From G020348185 sp964525045 (GTDB lineage: Bacteria; Nitrospirota; Nitrospiria; Nitrospirales; UBA8639): a stretch of DNA of 64,000 nt. Position 1 is the first letter of the stretch. Every line of letters begins with the position of its first letter. Below the pieces are notes generated by a model. It did no database searches. It was not told the origin of the DNA and saw only the letters and a list, made by a program, of their open reading frames with translations. The position numbers and the translations under genes are program-made. The stretch is taken from NCBI GenBank assembly GCA_964525045.1, contig CAZGFD010000021.1, positions 1 to 64,000 of the forward strand, read 5' to 3'. This document shows, in pieces, positions 17,216 to 26,366 of the stretch.

Positions 17216-19084
17216 ATGCGAACCATTTCTGTCCTGATTGCGTTGGTCTTCTTTTCTTTTTCAACTGTTCCCCTTGCAAGCTTTGCTCACTCCACGCCGA
17301 CAAAGGCGGAACTGGGTGTTCAATGGCTTGCGTGGGATGAAGAAGCCTTTGATCGCGCTATCGCGGAAGATAAGTTAATTCTTTTAGATTTGACTGCGGT
17401 CTGGTGCCATGCCTGTCACGTCATGGATGAACAGACCTACTCTGACCCCAGCATTGTGACCCTTCTCAATTCCACATTCATTCCCATTCGAGTTGATACG
17501 GATCAACGTCCCGATATCGAATCCCGGTATCGGTCCGGGGGATGGCCGACGACGAGTATCCTTCTTCCCACTGGTGAAATTCTTTTTCAGGCCAATTCTC
17601 TGGGACCAGAGGAGTTGGGAGAGGCACTTCGAGAATCTGAGGACATGTATCGAACGCACAAAAGCGATCTTTTGAATCGTGCGAAAGAAATTTGGGAAAA
17701 AGTGGAACAAGCCAAAAAGAATCAAAAACCTCCAAAGACCCCGGTTGACCCGACCATACCGAGGAAGGCGATCGGTGTGATGAAAGAAAATTATGATTCC
17801 ACACATGGGGGATTCCGGGATGCGCCAAAGTTTTTTGAACCTGAAGCCATCACGCTCGCCTTTCTCTTAGATCAACAATTTCCTCAGGAAAACTTACAAC
17901 AGATAGCCCTCTTTACCCTGGATCAACAGATGCAGCTGATTGATCAAGTTTGGGGAGGGTTTTATCGATACGCCACGCACCCCGATTGGTCACACCCCCA
18001 CTATGAAAAAATGCTGAATATTCAAGCCTTGAACCTTTTGAATTATTTAGAGGCCTATCAAGTGACCGGAGCCAAGCGCTACAGGGGGGTGGTTGAAGGG
18101 ACCGTGGCCTATGTCAATCGTTTCCTGAAGGATCCGGATAATGGCGCATTCTATGCAAGCCAGGATGCCGTTGTGAGAAGTTCAAAGACCATGGTGGCAG
18201 GCGAAGACTATTTCCCGCTCAACGAGAAGGATCGAAAAGCTTTGGGGGTCCCTCTCGTGGATCGTTCTATCTTTACGGGGTGGAATGGACTTATGGCGTT
18301 GAGCTACCTCAAAATCTTTCAAGTGTCGGGCAACGAATCATTAAAAGAATATGCTTTGCAGACCCTGGACCGTCTCTGGGCGGAACGGTTTGTACCCCAA
18401 AAAGGTTTGGCCCATGGGATGCAGAATGGACAGCCCATGGGATTCGGCTGGTTGGAAGATCAGGTGTATTTTGCCAAAGCCTTAATTGAAGCGTTTATGA
18501 CAACCAATGAAACCACGTATCTGAAAAGGGCCGAACTCATAGCTGAATATTTGATCCGAGATTCACTGGATCATCAGGGAGGAGGGTTTTTTGATCGCCC
18601 CTCCTTACCATCCGATCGAGGATTGCTCAAGTTTCCCACCAAGCCATTAGATGCCAACATTCACACTGCCATATTATTTTGTGATTTGAATTATTTGACC
18701 TTCACTCAAGATTATAGGGAGAAGGCTGAGCTCACGATTCAATATGTCCTGGGTTCCTCTGGCCCACTTCCAATTGCCCTCACAGCCCTAGGAGTAGATC
18801 GCTTTCATCGGTATCCGGTACACATTGTGATTATTGGCCATAAGGCCAATCCGGAAACACAGGGCCTTTTTCAAGAGGGCCTGCGCCTCTATGCACCAGG
18901 AAAAATAGTACGAAGCCTTGACCCTCATAAGGATGCTCTCAAAGTGGGGGAAATATCATTTCCCAATATTGGTAAACCCACCGCCTACATTTGTACCGAT
19001 AAGCTATGTTCGGCTCCTGTGCATGACCCCAAAGGGTTGGCTCCGGCCTTCACCGAATTATTAAAAAATCTTAATGCAACCTGA
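17216..19084 (+). CDS. Exported thioredoxin-domain / DUF255 (YyaL/SSP411-like) protein
   Basis: A 622-residue protein with a signal peptide (about 1-25, ending FAHS). A thioredoxin fold follows with the redox motif W-C64-H-A-C67-H and DVMDEQTY-like sequence. The remainder is an alpha/alpha toroid typical of DUF255/N-acylglucosamine-epimerase-like proteins, with FEPEAITLAF, WGGFYRYATHP and FTGWNGLMAL. Family members are usually cytoplasmic, so the leader here is notable. Membership in the copper island suggests disulfide or copper-thiol chemistry in the periplasm (inference). It begins 132 bases after the HEAT gene behind GAAAGAGGCGT. Confidence 0.85.
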   Translation: MRTISVLIALVFFSFSTVPLASFAHSTPTKAELGVQWLAWDEEAFDRAIAEDKLILLDLTAVWCHACHVMDEQTYSDPSIVTLLNSTFIPIRVDTDQRPDIESRYRSGGWPTTSILLPTGEILFQANSLGPEELGEALRESEDMYRTHKSDLLNRAKEIWEKVEQAKKNQKPPKTPVDPTIPRKAIGVMKENYDSTHGGFRDAPKFFEPEAITLAFLLDQQFPQENLQQIALFTLDQQMQLIDQVWGGFYRYATHPDWSHPHYEKMLNIQALNLLNYLEAYQVTGAKRYRGVVEGTVAYVNRFLKDPDNGAFYASQDAVVRSSKTMVAGEDYFPLNEKDRKALGVPLVDRSIFTGWNGLMALSYLKIFQVSGNESLKEYALQTLDRLWAERFVPQKGLAHGMQNGQPMGFGWLEDQVYFAKALIEAFMTTNETTYLKRAELIAEYLIRDSLDHQGGGFFDRPSLPSDRGLLKFPTKPLDANIHTAILFCDLNYLTFTQDYREKAELTIQYVLGSSGPLPIALTALGVDRFHRYPVHIVIIGHKANPETQGLFQEGLRLYAPGKIVRSLDPHKDALKVGEISFPNIGKPTAYICTDKLCSAPVHDPKGLAPAFTELLKNLNAT

Positions 19085-19202
19085 ATGCCGCCAGGAGCAA
19101 GGTCTTTAGAAATGTCCATTCCTTTTTTTTAGTGTCACAGATTCCTTTTAGAATCAATTGTTTTGAGGGCCACGGAATGTTATACTCTCCCTCTTACTTC
19201 GC

Positions 19203-19232
19203 TTGACACTTTTTTAAAAATCCTGGTATATA
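19203..19232 (+). promoter_or_regulatory. Candidate sigma-70 promoter for cupredoxin-like gene
   Basis: A perfect TTGACA (19203-19208) is followed after 18 bases by TATATA (19227-19232). This would give a leader of about 135 bases before the ATG at 19374, which has GGAGGAAGG as a strong ribosome site. The leader includes a run of C residues and no evident riboswitch fold. Confidence 0.5.
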
Positions 19233-19373
19233 CGAAACGAAAATATTTACAGTAACGAGGTTTCTATGGTTTCCCTGTTTATTCAAGTTGGGAGTAAGCA
19301 GGAAACTCTGCACAAGTCGTAAATTTCCCCCCCTCGTTCGGCCAATACTTATTCTCAACTAGGAGGAAGGATC

Positions 19374-20186
19374 ATGAGGAATCGTCAATCTCTTACTTTG
19401 TCCCTTATCATTGGGAGTGCCATGTTAGTTGCCCCAATGCTTGCTCAGGCGGGAGGAACGATTAAAGGCAAAGTGACCTTTAATGGTAAAGTTCCACCAC
19501 CAAAGGAATTTGCGTTTTCCAAATTTCCGAATGTTGCATTTTGTCAAAAAAATTCCAGCAAAAGTGCTGATGGAGAAACACGATTGCTCAAAGAAGTGCA
19601 AATCGATGGAAGCAAAGGCTTGAAGGATGCGGTGGTGGCCGTTCGCGATATTAAAGATAAGGACTGGATGAAAGGATATAAGAAAGAACCCGCTCAAGTC
19701 GTCACGGCGGAACTCTGCGAATTTAAGCCATTCACGGGTATCGTGGTGAACAAGGGGCAGTTCAAAGTTGAAAACATGGATGCGGATCCGGATGATCCGA
19801 AATCCAAGGAAGGTGTACTGCATAACCCTCACAGCTTTGATGTATTGGGAGCCAAGTCCTCCACCCTCTTCAACATCGGGTTGGCTAAGAAAGGCGATAC
19901 CTTACAAAAGCCCATCAAGATGCGTATGGCTAAGAAGGGATCGGTCATGCGATTGCAATGTGACCAACATGAGTTCATGCAGTCCTGGTTCCTTCCCGTC
20001 ACGAATCCGTTCTTCGGCGTCAGCGGAGCGGATGGAACATATGAAATTAAGGATGTGCCTGCAGGGAAACATACAATTTTGGTCTGGCATCCTATTGCCG
20101 CCAAAAACGTCAAGAAAAAGGCCATTGAAATGGAAGTCGATGTGAAAGATGGCGCAACCGTCGAAGCCAATTTCGATATTAAGTAA
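19374..20186 (+). CDS. Exported cupredoxin-like / carboxypeptidase-regulatory-like protein, paralog 3
   Basis: A 270-residue exported protein behind a strong GGAGGAAGG site, signal peptide about 1-26 ending LAQAGG. It shares the layout of the two genes at 13.2 and 14.1 kb: GGTIKGKVTFNG at the N-terminus, a central domain with HNPHSFDVLG, the copper-loop motif LQCDQHEFMQSW (C-x2-H-x2-M), and a C-terminal VPAGKHTILVWHP module. It is more lysine-rich than the others. It is flanked by its own promoter candidate and a strong terminator, so it is probably an independently and strongly expressed periplasmic carrier. Confidence 0.78.
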   Translation: MRNRQSLTLSLIIGSAMLVAPMLAQAGGTIKGKVTFNGKVPPPKEFAFSKFPNVAFCQKNSSKSADGETRLLKEVQIDGSKGLKDAVVAVRDIKDKDWMKGYKKEPAQVVTAELCEFKPFTGIVVNKGQFKVENMDADPDDPKSKEGVLHNPHSFDVLGAKSSTLFNIGLAKKGDTLQKPIKMRMAKKGSVMRLQCDQHEFMQSWFLPVTNPFFGVSGADGTYEIKDVPAGKHTILVWHPIAAKNVKKKAIEMEVDVKDGATVEANFDIK

Positions 20187-20215
20187 GTATTTTCCACTCT
20201 ATAGATCCTTGCGAG

Positions 20216-20257
20216 GAGGGCAACCCAATTCATTGAGTTGCCCTCTTTGTTTTTTGA
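20216..20257 (+). terminator. Intrinsic terminator
   Basis: Stem GAGGGCAAC / GTTGCCCTC with a 12-base loop, followed by TTTGTTTTTT, 30 bases after the cupredoxin-like gene. It separates the copper island from the methyltransferase. Confidence 0.88.
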
Positions 20258-20392
20258 TTCTTGCCGCCATGAACCCTTCCCTTGCGTTTGTCCATTTGGG
20301 CCCGTTAAGATCTGTCGGGGTTGATTCCTTGAGAAAATCAACGTACCTCACTATGACAATTCGAGCAGATCTTTCGTCTGCGGAGGCGCCGT

Positions 20393-21400
20393 GTGCCTGG
20401 TGAGCTTTCCCTCGCCGAAATCTTCCAGTTGGGCTATTACTGGGAGACCAAAATTCTCCTCACAGCCGTCAAACTTGACCTTTTTTCCTCTTTAAATGAC
20501 CAGGGCTGTACCTCCTCAGAACTTGCCGGAAGGTTAACCCTTGATCAGCCCGCGCTCACCCTTTTGTTGAATGCCTTAGTCGCCATGCGAATAGTAAGAA
20601 AAGACGGAGATCGGTTTTCAAATACGTCTGTAGCCCAGAAACATCTGGTCAAAACGAATAAGGAATATATTGGGCATTTGTTGCTATTGCATGATGCAGA
20701 ATGGATGAATTGGGGGAAATTAGAAGAGACGGTTCGAACAGGTCGATCATCGGTTGAGAAGCATGTGTTTGAGAACGACCCCGAAATGGGGGCCAATGTC
20801 CTGACTGTGTTACATCGAATCGGGCGGGAAAGCGGGCCAGGTTTCGCCAAACGATTGGATTTAAAAGGTGCCAAGAGGCTGCTTGATGTCGGTGGGGGGG
20901 CCGGAACCAATGCGATCGCCTTTTGCAAGGAATACCCTGATCTCCTGGCGACCGTGTTTGATTTACCCCAAACGCTGACGCTCACTCAGAAGATCGTCAA
21001 AGAAGCGGGCCTTGAACACCGTATTCATTTGGCGCCAGGAAATTTTAATACCGACTCGTTTGACGGATTGTACGATGTGGCGTTGATGTCTGATGTGCTT
21101 CATTACCAGAACGGGAAAACGAATGCGGCCTTAGTAAAAAAAATCCATGATCATTTGACAGGGGAAGGGAAGCTCATTATCAAAGATCGGTTTTTAGATG
21201 AATCTGGGACCAGTCCCGCATGGACGACGGCCTTTGCCGTGCATATCATGGTGAATACGGAAAACGGTCAATGTTTTACCGGAGGAGAGGCTATGGATTG
21301 GATGAAACAAGCAGGATTTCAATCGATTTCTGAACTTGAGCCTTGTGCCATTATTCTAGGAACTAAAACGTCAAAGGAGAAAAGTTGGGAAAATGGCTGA
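20393..21400 (+). CDS. SAM-dependent O-methyltransferase-type protein
   Basis: A 335-residue methyltransferase starting at GTG behind TGCGGAGGCGCC. The N-terminal 100 residues form the winged-helix dimerisation domain of plant/bacterial O-methyltransferase family 2. The Rossmann part has motif I LLDVGGGAGTNAIAF near 163, and YDVALMSDVLHYQ near 225. Substrate is unknown. It overlaps the DUF420 gene by 8 bases and so heads the respiratory cluster; modification of a quinone, heme or other cofactor would make sense, but that is speculative. Confidence 0.85.
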   Translation: MPGELSLAEIFQLGYYWETKILLTAVKLDLFSSLNDQGCTSSELAGRLTLDQPALTLLLNALVAMRIVRKDGDRFSNTSVAQKHLVKTNKEYIGHLLLLHDAEWMNWGKLEETVRTGRSSVEKHVFENDPEMGANVLTVLHRIGRESGPGFAKRLDLKGAKRLLDVGGGAGTNAIAFCKEYPDLLATVFDLPQTLTLTQKIVKEAGLEHRIHLAPGNFNTDSFDGLYDVALMSDVLHYQNGKTNAALVKKIHDHLTGEGKLIIKDRFLDESGTSPAWTTAFAVHIMVNTENGQCFTGGEAMDWMKQAGFQSISELEPCAIILGTKTSKEKSWENG

Positions 21401-22109
21401 ATGGTTAAGGGAGCCCGGGTTTGTAGGAACCCATGCGACGATAGGGGCGGATTTAAGCCAATTGATGGCAACGGTATTCACCGCATTGTTTATTATTGGA
21501 TGGGTTCAAGCCAGAGGAGGAAAGGGAACGGGACATCATTGGTTGATGCTGGGCGGCATGATCGCGATGTTGGCGTTCTTTACGAGTTACTATTTATTCC
21601 GGCAACTTGGCGTTCTGGCCTTTGAGGGCAAGGAAGGGTTTGGCGGGCCTCAGGAACTCTATGACAATGTGTTCGTCCCTCTACTCATTTTTCATATCAT
21701 TTTGGTTGTCATTGGTTTGATCATGGCCATCTATATGATCGTGTTAGGTTTCCGTTCTCAAGCCTTTCTGGAAGGTCGCCGGGTACTGAAAAATGCCACT
21801 CTTCAAACGTCCTGGAAGCGAATCGGCCTGGTGTTCGGAACCCTCACCGCACTGGTTTTGCTTTTATTTGGATCTCGAGTTCTGACAAGTGGTTTTTCCC
21901 TGGGTAAGTTGAGTGTCTATTTAGGGTTGTTAATATTGGCCGCCCTTGTCTTTGGAGTTGAGATTACTATTCAGCGGATTTGGCCGAATGGAGAGCGCCG
22001 TCATCGAGTGCTGGGGCGATTCACTATGGCGGTATATTGTATTTTGTTTGTGACCGGAAGCATTACCTATACGATGTTATATATTCTCTACCCTGGAAAA
22101 ATTGGCTGA
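21393..22109 (+). CDS. DUF420 integral membrane protein
   Basis: A 238-residue membrane protein with about six helices. DUF420 hallmarks are the histidine pair GHHWLMLGGMIAMLAFFTSYY-like region, a second histidine in LLIFHIILVV, and FLEGRRVLKNATLQTSW. DUF420 proteins commonly accompany heme-copper oxidase and cytochrome c assembly genes. Here it lies in the bd-like oxidase cluster, overlapping the methyltransferase. A role in oxidase assembly is likely but unproven. Confidence 0.8.
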   Translation: MAEWLREPGFVGTHATIGADLSQLMATVFTALFIIGWVQARGGKGTGHHWLMLGGMIAMLAFFTSYYLFRQLGVLAFEGKEGFGGPQELYDNVFVPLLIFHIILVVIGLIMAIYMIVLGFRSQAFLEGRRVLKNATLQTSWKRIGLVFGTLTALVLLLFGSRVLTSGFSLGKLSVYLGLLILAALVFGVEITIQRIWPNGERRHRVLGRFTMAVYCILFVTGSITYTMLYILYPGKIG

Positions 22110-22126
22110 GTGGCAAGAGGAGTGTG

Positions 22127-22621
22127 ATGCAGTGCGGATGTGGTCAACGTTGGGAATGGACCGAAGTAGAAGAAATTGACGAATCCACTTGTTTAGGATT
22201 AGGGGGCTGTCCGATTTGCCGGGTCCGATTTGGGGTTGAAGGAAGCGCCAAAGAAATTGGTCCGCTATTGATACATACAATATGGACTGATGAGGCCGCC
22301 CATTTTCTCGGAAGGATGCCCCCCTATGTTGCTCCGTTAGTCAGAGAAGAGGTCGAAGAGTATGCTCAGACAAAAGGGGCCAAATTGATTACTTTTGCAC
22401 TTTTTACTGAATCCAAAAATCGTGGCGCAGTGTTCTGGAGTCCTGAAGCCGAACAACGGCTTGAACGGGTACCCTCGGCTGTCCAGGCGATGGCGCGGGT
22501 TGAATTGGAACGCACCGCCATCGATCGAGGAATGAATGAAGTGACGGTGGCCTTAATGGAAGAGGTTAAGGCTCGTTATTTCGGGATGGGCGCTGCACAA
22601 ACGGAGGAAAAATTGCGGTGA
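22127..22621 (+). CDS. PCP_red-domain protein with N-terminal cysteine cluster
   Basis: A 164-residue soluble protein. ATG 22127 with AAGAGGAG just upstream is preferred over a long in-frame extension that overlaps the DUF420 gene. The N-terminus has cysteines in MQCGCGQRW and CLGLGGCPIC, likely a zinc or cluster site. The C-terminal 50 residues match the PCP_red domain, with FWSPEAEQRLERVP and ARVELERTAIDRGMNEVT. In dark-operative protochlorophyllide reductase this domain ends the B subunit. Stand-alone copies in non-phototrophs are of unknown role. Confidence 0.8.
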   Translation: MQCGCGQRWEWTEVEEIDESTCLGLGGCPICRVRFGVEGSAKEIGPLLIHTIWTDEAAHFLGRMPPYVAPLVREEVEEYAQTKGAKLITFALFTESKNRGAVFWSPEAEQRLERVPSAVQAMARVELERTAIDRGMNEVTVALMEEVKARYFGMGAAQTEEKLR

Positions 22622-22673
22622 ATCCCCCGTTCCTTGCAGGTTCGGACTCACCAACCAATAGGCTGATCACGTT

Positions 22674-23774
22674 ATGCTTCATCGGCTGACATTACGGGTC
22701 CTTCCCCACCTGAACTCCATTGTGACAGAACCGTCCGTTCGCAAGCGGAAGCGGATAGTCATGTTGGCCCCCGGGATGATTGCGTTTATTATTTACCATC
22801 TCACGAAGCCGGTCCTTCCGCTTTCTGAACCCTTTGCGCTCCTGACCTTTAGTGGAATCCTTTCCTCCCTGGCAGCCTTATGGGCCTACCGCATGGGACG
22901 GGGTGTTCCATTGGCTACTTCTATTCATGAAGATGGAAAACGCCTTTGGGTCTGGCTCCTTGGGTGGGTTGGTTTTGCCTATGGGGTACAACTCTCCCTT
23001 CTTGTGCTCGCGCTTTTAAAATTATTTGTTTTCTATGATTTTCTCCTACACCCTGAAGGCCCTGCCATGATGGCGATCATTATTTCCTGTACGTCGGTCA
23101 CACGAGATGCGTTTGAAATCGGAGTGGTTCGATTGATGGAGCAGCATGGGCAGGCGGTGAAGACGTTTCCTGACGGGCGGGGGTTTTGGCGCTGGGCTCG
23201 CATAGAGCCGACGGCGTTAGGAAAGTGGATCGGGTTAACAGCCTTGTTTGCCGTGGGATGTTCCCTCGCGTTTGCGGTTTCTTGGGAAATTGGTCAAACC
23301 CAATTGGCCCAAACGCTTTTCATGAGTTTCCTTGTCTCCTGCCTGGCCCTGGTGGCCTTTTTTACAAGTGAGTCCCAATCGGGCAATTGGTTGGACAAAG
23401 CTAAGCAAGTTGGATGGCTTCAGTCAATTCGGTTTTGGGCCTGGCCTTGTTTCACTTTTGCGGTGACCTATTATCTCGTGCTGGTGGGTATCCTAAATTT
23501 CCTGGTAGGAATGGATGGAATCCCATTCTTTCTCCAGGCTAGTATGGCCGGAATCACGGCTGCGATGATGACCGGTTATTGTTATTATCTGGGGAGACGA
23601 AAACTCATAGAAGTGCAATCTCAAGCCGGGAATTTGGAAAATCTGGAGAGCTGTCCTTTTGTTATGGGGATATTGAGGAAAGCGGGCATAGTCCCGGGTG
23701 AAACCACACAGGGGGCTTCTCCAGCCTTAGCGGGGCCTTCTGAAGAAGTTCGAGGAAGATCATATAATGGTTAG
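22674..23774 (+). CDS. Polytopic membrane protein, unknown family
   Basis: A 366-residue protein with roughly eight predicted helices after a basic N-terminus. Notable elements are the charged stretch FEIGVVRLMEQHGQ between helices, FWRWARIEP, and a hydrophilic C-terminal tail of about 40 residues. No heme or quinone motif is recognisable. It overlaps the bd-like oxidase start by 8 bases, so translation is probably coupled and a role as assembly factor or additional subunit is plausible. I cannot name the family. Confidence 0.75.
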   Translation: MLHRLTLRVLPHLNSIVTEPSVRKRKRIVMLAPGMIAFIIYHLTKPVLPLSEPFALLTFSGILSSLAALWAYRMGRGVPLATSIHEDGKRLWVWLLGWVGFAYGVQLSLLVLALLKLFVFYDFLLHPEGPAMMAIIISCTSVTRDAFEIGVVRLMEQHGQAVKTFPDGRGFWRWARIEPTALGKWIGLTALFAVGCSLAFAVSWEIGQTQLAQTLFMSFLVSCLALVAFFTSESQSGNWLDKAKQVGWLQSIRFWAWPCFTFAVTYYLVLVGILNFLVGMDGIPFFLQASMAGITAAMMTGYCYYLGRRKLIEVQSQAGNLENLESCPFVMGILRKAGIVPGETTQGASPALAGPSEEVRGRSYNG

Positions 23775-25632
23775 GGTTTGCTCGGGGGGGGTGTGGATCC
23801 TTTTGCTTGTGGTAGGAGGGTTCCTTGTCCCATCTATTTCCGGTGCGGAGCCTTCTGCGGCTCTGGAAACTTCCACGGATATTTACTATCAAACCCCGGG
23901 GGTGCCGGTGAGTCCCCCTGTCCATGAAATTCAATCAGGGTACCCCAATATCCCCTTCGTGAATAATCGAGTATTGGTGTGGGTGGTGACTCAACAGCAT
24001 ACGTATTTTGGTGGGTTTGTTCTGGCTCTTCCTTTTTTCACGATGCTCCTGGAATTTTTGGGTCTGACTCGTCGTCATCCGGAATCGGCCAAACGGTATG
24101 ATGGATTGGCCCGGGACATATTACGTGTGGCGCTATTGGCCTTATCAATGACGGCTGTGTTAGGAGCCGTCATGTTGGGAGCCTTCATTGCCCTGTATCC
24201 CGGGTTTATGAGCTATATGGGGACAACTTTTAAAAGTATGATGCCCCTCTATGCCGGCGTGTTTGTTGGAGAATCCTTGTTGCTGATCCTCTATTATTAT
24301 TCCTGGGAGCGATTAAGTTCCCAAGGTAGCAAATGGATCCATTTGGCAATTGGGACGGCAGCGAATGCCATGGGTATCGTCTTGTTGCTCCTTGCCAACG
24401 GTTGGGCATCCTTTATGATGGCGCCGGCAGGAGTGGATGCTGATGGGCGATTTCTCGGCAATATGTGGCATCTGTTGCACTCGCCTCTATGGAATCCCTT
24501 GAACGCTCACCGATTTTTAGCGGATCTCATGTCAGGTGGTGCGGTGGTCGTGGCCTATGCGGCTTATCGGTTTTTGAGTTCCCGCTCGGACCAGGATCGT
24601 GCGTATTATGATTGGGTTGGGTATGTCTTTATCGTCGTGGTGGTCTGTGCCCTCCTTCCCATGCCGATTGCCGGGTATTGGCTCATGCGAGCCGTATTTG
24701 AGTTTAGTCAGCAAATGGGAGTGACCATGATGGGTGGCATGTTGTCATGGTTATTTGTGATCCAGGCGATCACGGTGGGAGTACTGTTTCTTGGCATTAA
24801 TTATTATATTTGGCAGTCCATGGACAGAATTTCCGGAGGCGAACGCTTTCAGCCATATTTTAAAGGTATTGTGTTTGCCTTGATGATGTGCTTTTTGGTT
24901 TGGTTCACTCCCCACACGATTGCCATGACCCCAAGCGAAATGAAAGCAATGGGAGCGGCCCAGCATCCGGTGATTGGACAATTTGGTGTCATGTCGGCCA
25001 AAAATGGAGCGATCAACGTCATGATTTGTCTCACGGCCCTGAGCTATGTCTTATACCGAAGGGCCAATCATATTGTCAGAGTTTCCTGGGCTCGATTGGG
25101 CAATATCGGGCTTGGCCTTTTATTTTTGGTCGGAATTGGAAATATCATATGGTTAGCCATTTATGGGTTTTATATTCCCGCCAATGTTCGAGTGGGCTTA
25201 TCCATTCCCCAAGGAGTGACGACGGCCACCGTGGTGATCGGGTCAATTTTGTTGAATCGTTTAATGCTTCGGGGATCGACAATCAAGGGGCCAGTTCGGT
25301 GGGGAAGCATTTCCGTGAGGGGCATGGTCGTGCTCTTTGGGGTGGCAGCGGCGTTTACGTGGGTGATGGGATTGATGGGATATATTCGATCCGCCGGTCG
25401 CCTTGGGTGGCATGTCAATGAATTATTGCCTGATCTCTCCCCGTGGGCCTTTACACCATCAATCGGATTTGCGGCCAAAATGGTGACTCTGAATATGATT
25501 GTGTTTTGGGCCACTGTGTTTTTCATGTTTTGGTTAAGCGGCCGGGGCCAGCGTGTGGCTGACGAGCGCATGCCTCTACGTGTGCATTCTGCTTCCGTGG
25601 TCCGAACATTTTCAAGGGAGGAATCTGTATGA
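23767..25632 (+). CDS. Cytochrome bd-like oxidase subunit, copy 1
   Basis: A 621-residue integral membrane protein with about 13-14 helices and a cleavable or anchored N-terminus followed by a short periplasmic segment. CydA-like heme-ligand positions are visible: H78 in TQQHTYFGG and H248 in NPLNAHRFL, the latter in the helix equivalent to the CydA proximal histidine helix. The canonical quinol Q-loop is not recognisable. Such bd-like oxidases are abundant in Nitrospira and are thought to accept electrons from cytochrome c or another carrier, unlike true CydAB. The colinear paralog at 29265 has every motif shifted by 39 residues. DUF3047 follows with an ATGA overlap. Confidence 0.85.
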   Translation: MVRVCSGGVWILLLVVGGFLVPSISGAEPSAALETSTDIYYQTPGVPVSPPVHEIQSGYPNIPFVNNRVLVWVVTQQHTYFGGFVLALPFFTMLLEFLGLTRRHPESAKRYDGLARDILRVALLALSMTAVLGAVMLGAFIALYPGFMSYMGTTFKSMMPLYAGVFVGESLLLILYYYSWERLSSQGSKWIHLAIGTAANAMGIVLLLLANGWASFMMAPAGVDADGRFLGNMWHLLHSPLWNPLNAHRFLADLMSGGAVVVAYAAYRFLSSRSDQDRAYYDWVGYVFIVVVVCALLPMPIAGYWLMRAVFEFSQQMGVTMMGGMLSWLFVIQAITVGVLFLGINYYIWQSMDRISGGERFQPYFKGIVFALMMCFLVWFTPHTIAMTPSEMKAMGAAQHPVIGQFGVMSAKNGAINVMICLTALSYVLYRRANHIVRVSWARLGNIGLGLLFLVGIGNIIWLAIYGFYIPANVRVGLSIPQGVTTATVVIGSILLNRLMLRGSTIKGPVRWGSISVRGMVVLFGVAAAFTWVMGLMGYIRSAGRLGWHVNELLPDLSPWAFTPSIGFAAKMVTLNMIVFWATVFFMFWLSGRGQRVADERMPLRVHSASVVRTFSREESV

Positions 25633-26318
25633 GGCAATTGGTCAGGTGGCGATTCGGATCGGCCAGGTCCCTGGTTTTGAGATTCTTAGCCGCCGGTTTG
25701 CTGGTAATCCCAATAGGGCTGTCTATTGGCTTATCAGAGGGAACTTCAGCAGGGTCGGACTCCGACTCTCTGATTTTAGAAGATTTTCGTCAACCTGATG
25801 ATCAGGGATTTCCGCAAGGATGGGAGGCTCAACGGAGTAAGGTGTCCGCGAAAGAAACCTATAGGATTCGGAAAGAAAAAGAGGTTGCCTTTCTGGAAGC
25901 GAATGATGCCAATCAACGTGTCTACACAAAACAGATTTCTTGGAATCCCAAAACGCATCCGGTCTTAACGTGGCGATGGCGGGTCCGATCAGTGCCGGAG
26001 GACGCCGAGTTTATTGCGGCGGTCTATCCATCTCTGGATGTGGATTTAATGTTTATTCCGGTGAATACTAAATACATTTGGAGCCTCAAGAAAGAGGTGG
26101 GAAGCGTCAAAGAGGGGGGATTATTCAGCTCAACGGAAATGGTGATACGCCGTGGGACCGAGCCAATGGGGGAGTGGGTTGAAGAACGGATCAATGTTTA
26201 TGAGGACTTCAAGCAAATTCATCAACATGAACCTGCCCAAAACGCCTGGGGTATTTCGCTGTTGGGTGGTCCCGGCGTGGAAATAGATTTTGGGGCACTT
26301 GAAGTGCACCCCCGGTAG
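25629..26318 (+). CDS. DUF3047 exported protein
   Basis: A 229-residue protein whose ATG overlaps the oxidase stop (ATGA). A signal peptide spans about 15-38. DUF3047 signatures follow: LILEDFRQPDDQGFPQGWE, HPVLTWRWRVRSVP and VDLMFIPVNTKYIW. The family is a jelly-roll-like beta domain of unknown function, commonly found beside respiratory and exported proteins. Tight coupling to the oxidase gene suggests a periplasmic accessory. A short terminator hairpin follows immediately. Confidence 0.82.
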   Translation: MRQLVRWRFGSARSLVLRFLAAGLLVIPIGLSIGLSEGTSAGSDSDSLILEDFRQPDDQGFPQGWEAQRSKVSAKETYRIRKEKEVAFLEANDANQRVYTKQISWNPKTHPVLTWRWRVRSVPEDAEFIAAVYPSLDVDLMFIPVNTKYIWSLKKEVGSVKEGGLFSSTEMVIRRGTEPMGEWVEERINVYEDFKQIHQHEPAQNAWGISLLGGPGVEIDFGALEVHPR

Positions 26319-26324
26319 GGATCG

Positions 26325-26347
26325 AAAAAAAGGCCTGGCCTTTTTAA
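26325..26347 (+). terminator. Short intrinsic terminator
   Basis: Stem AAAAAGGC / GCCTTTTT with a 3-base loop, beginning 9 bases after the DUF3047 stop. It lies only 20 bases before the next gene, so it may be a partial terminator within a longer cluster. Confidence 0.6.
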
Positions 26348-26366
26348 TCTCAGGAATATAGATCTC

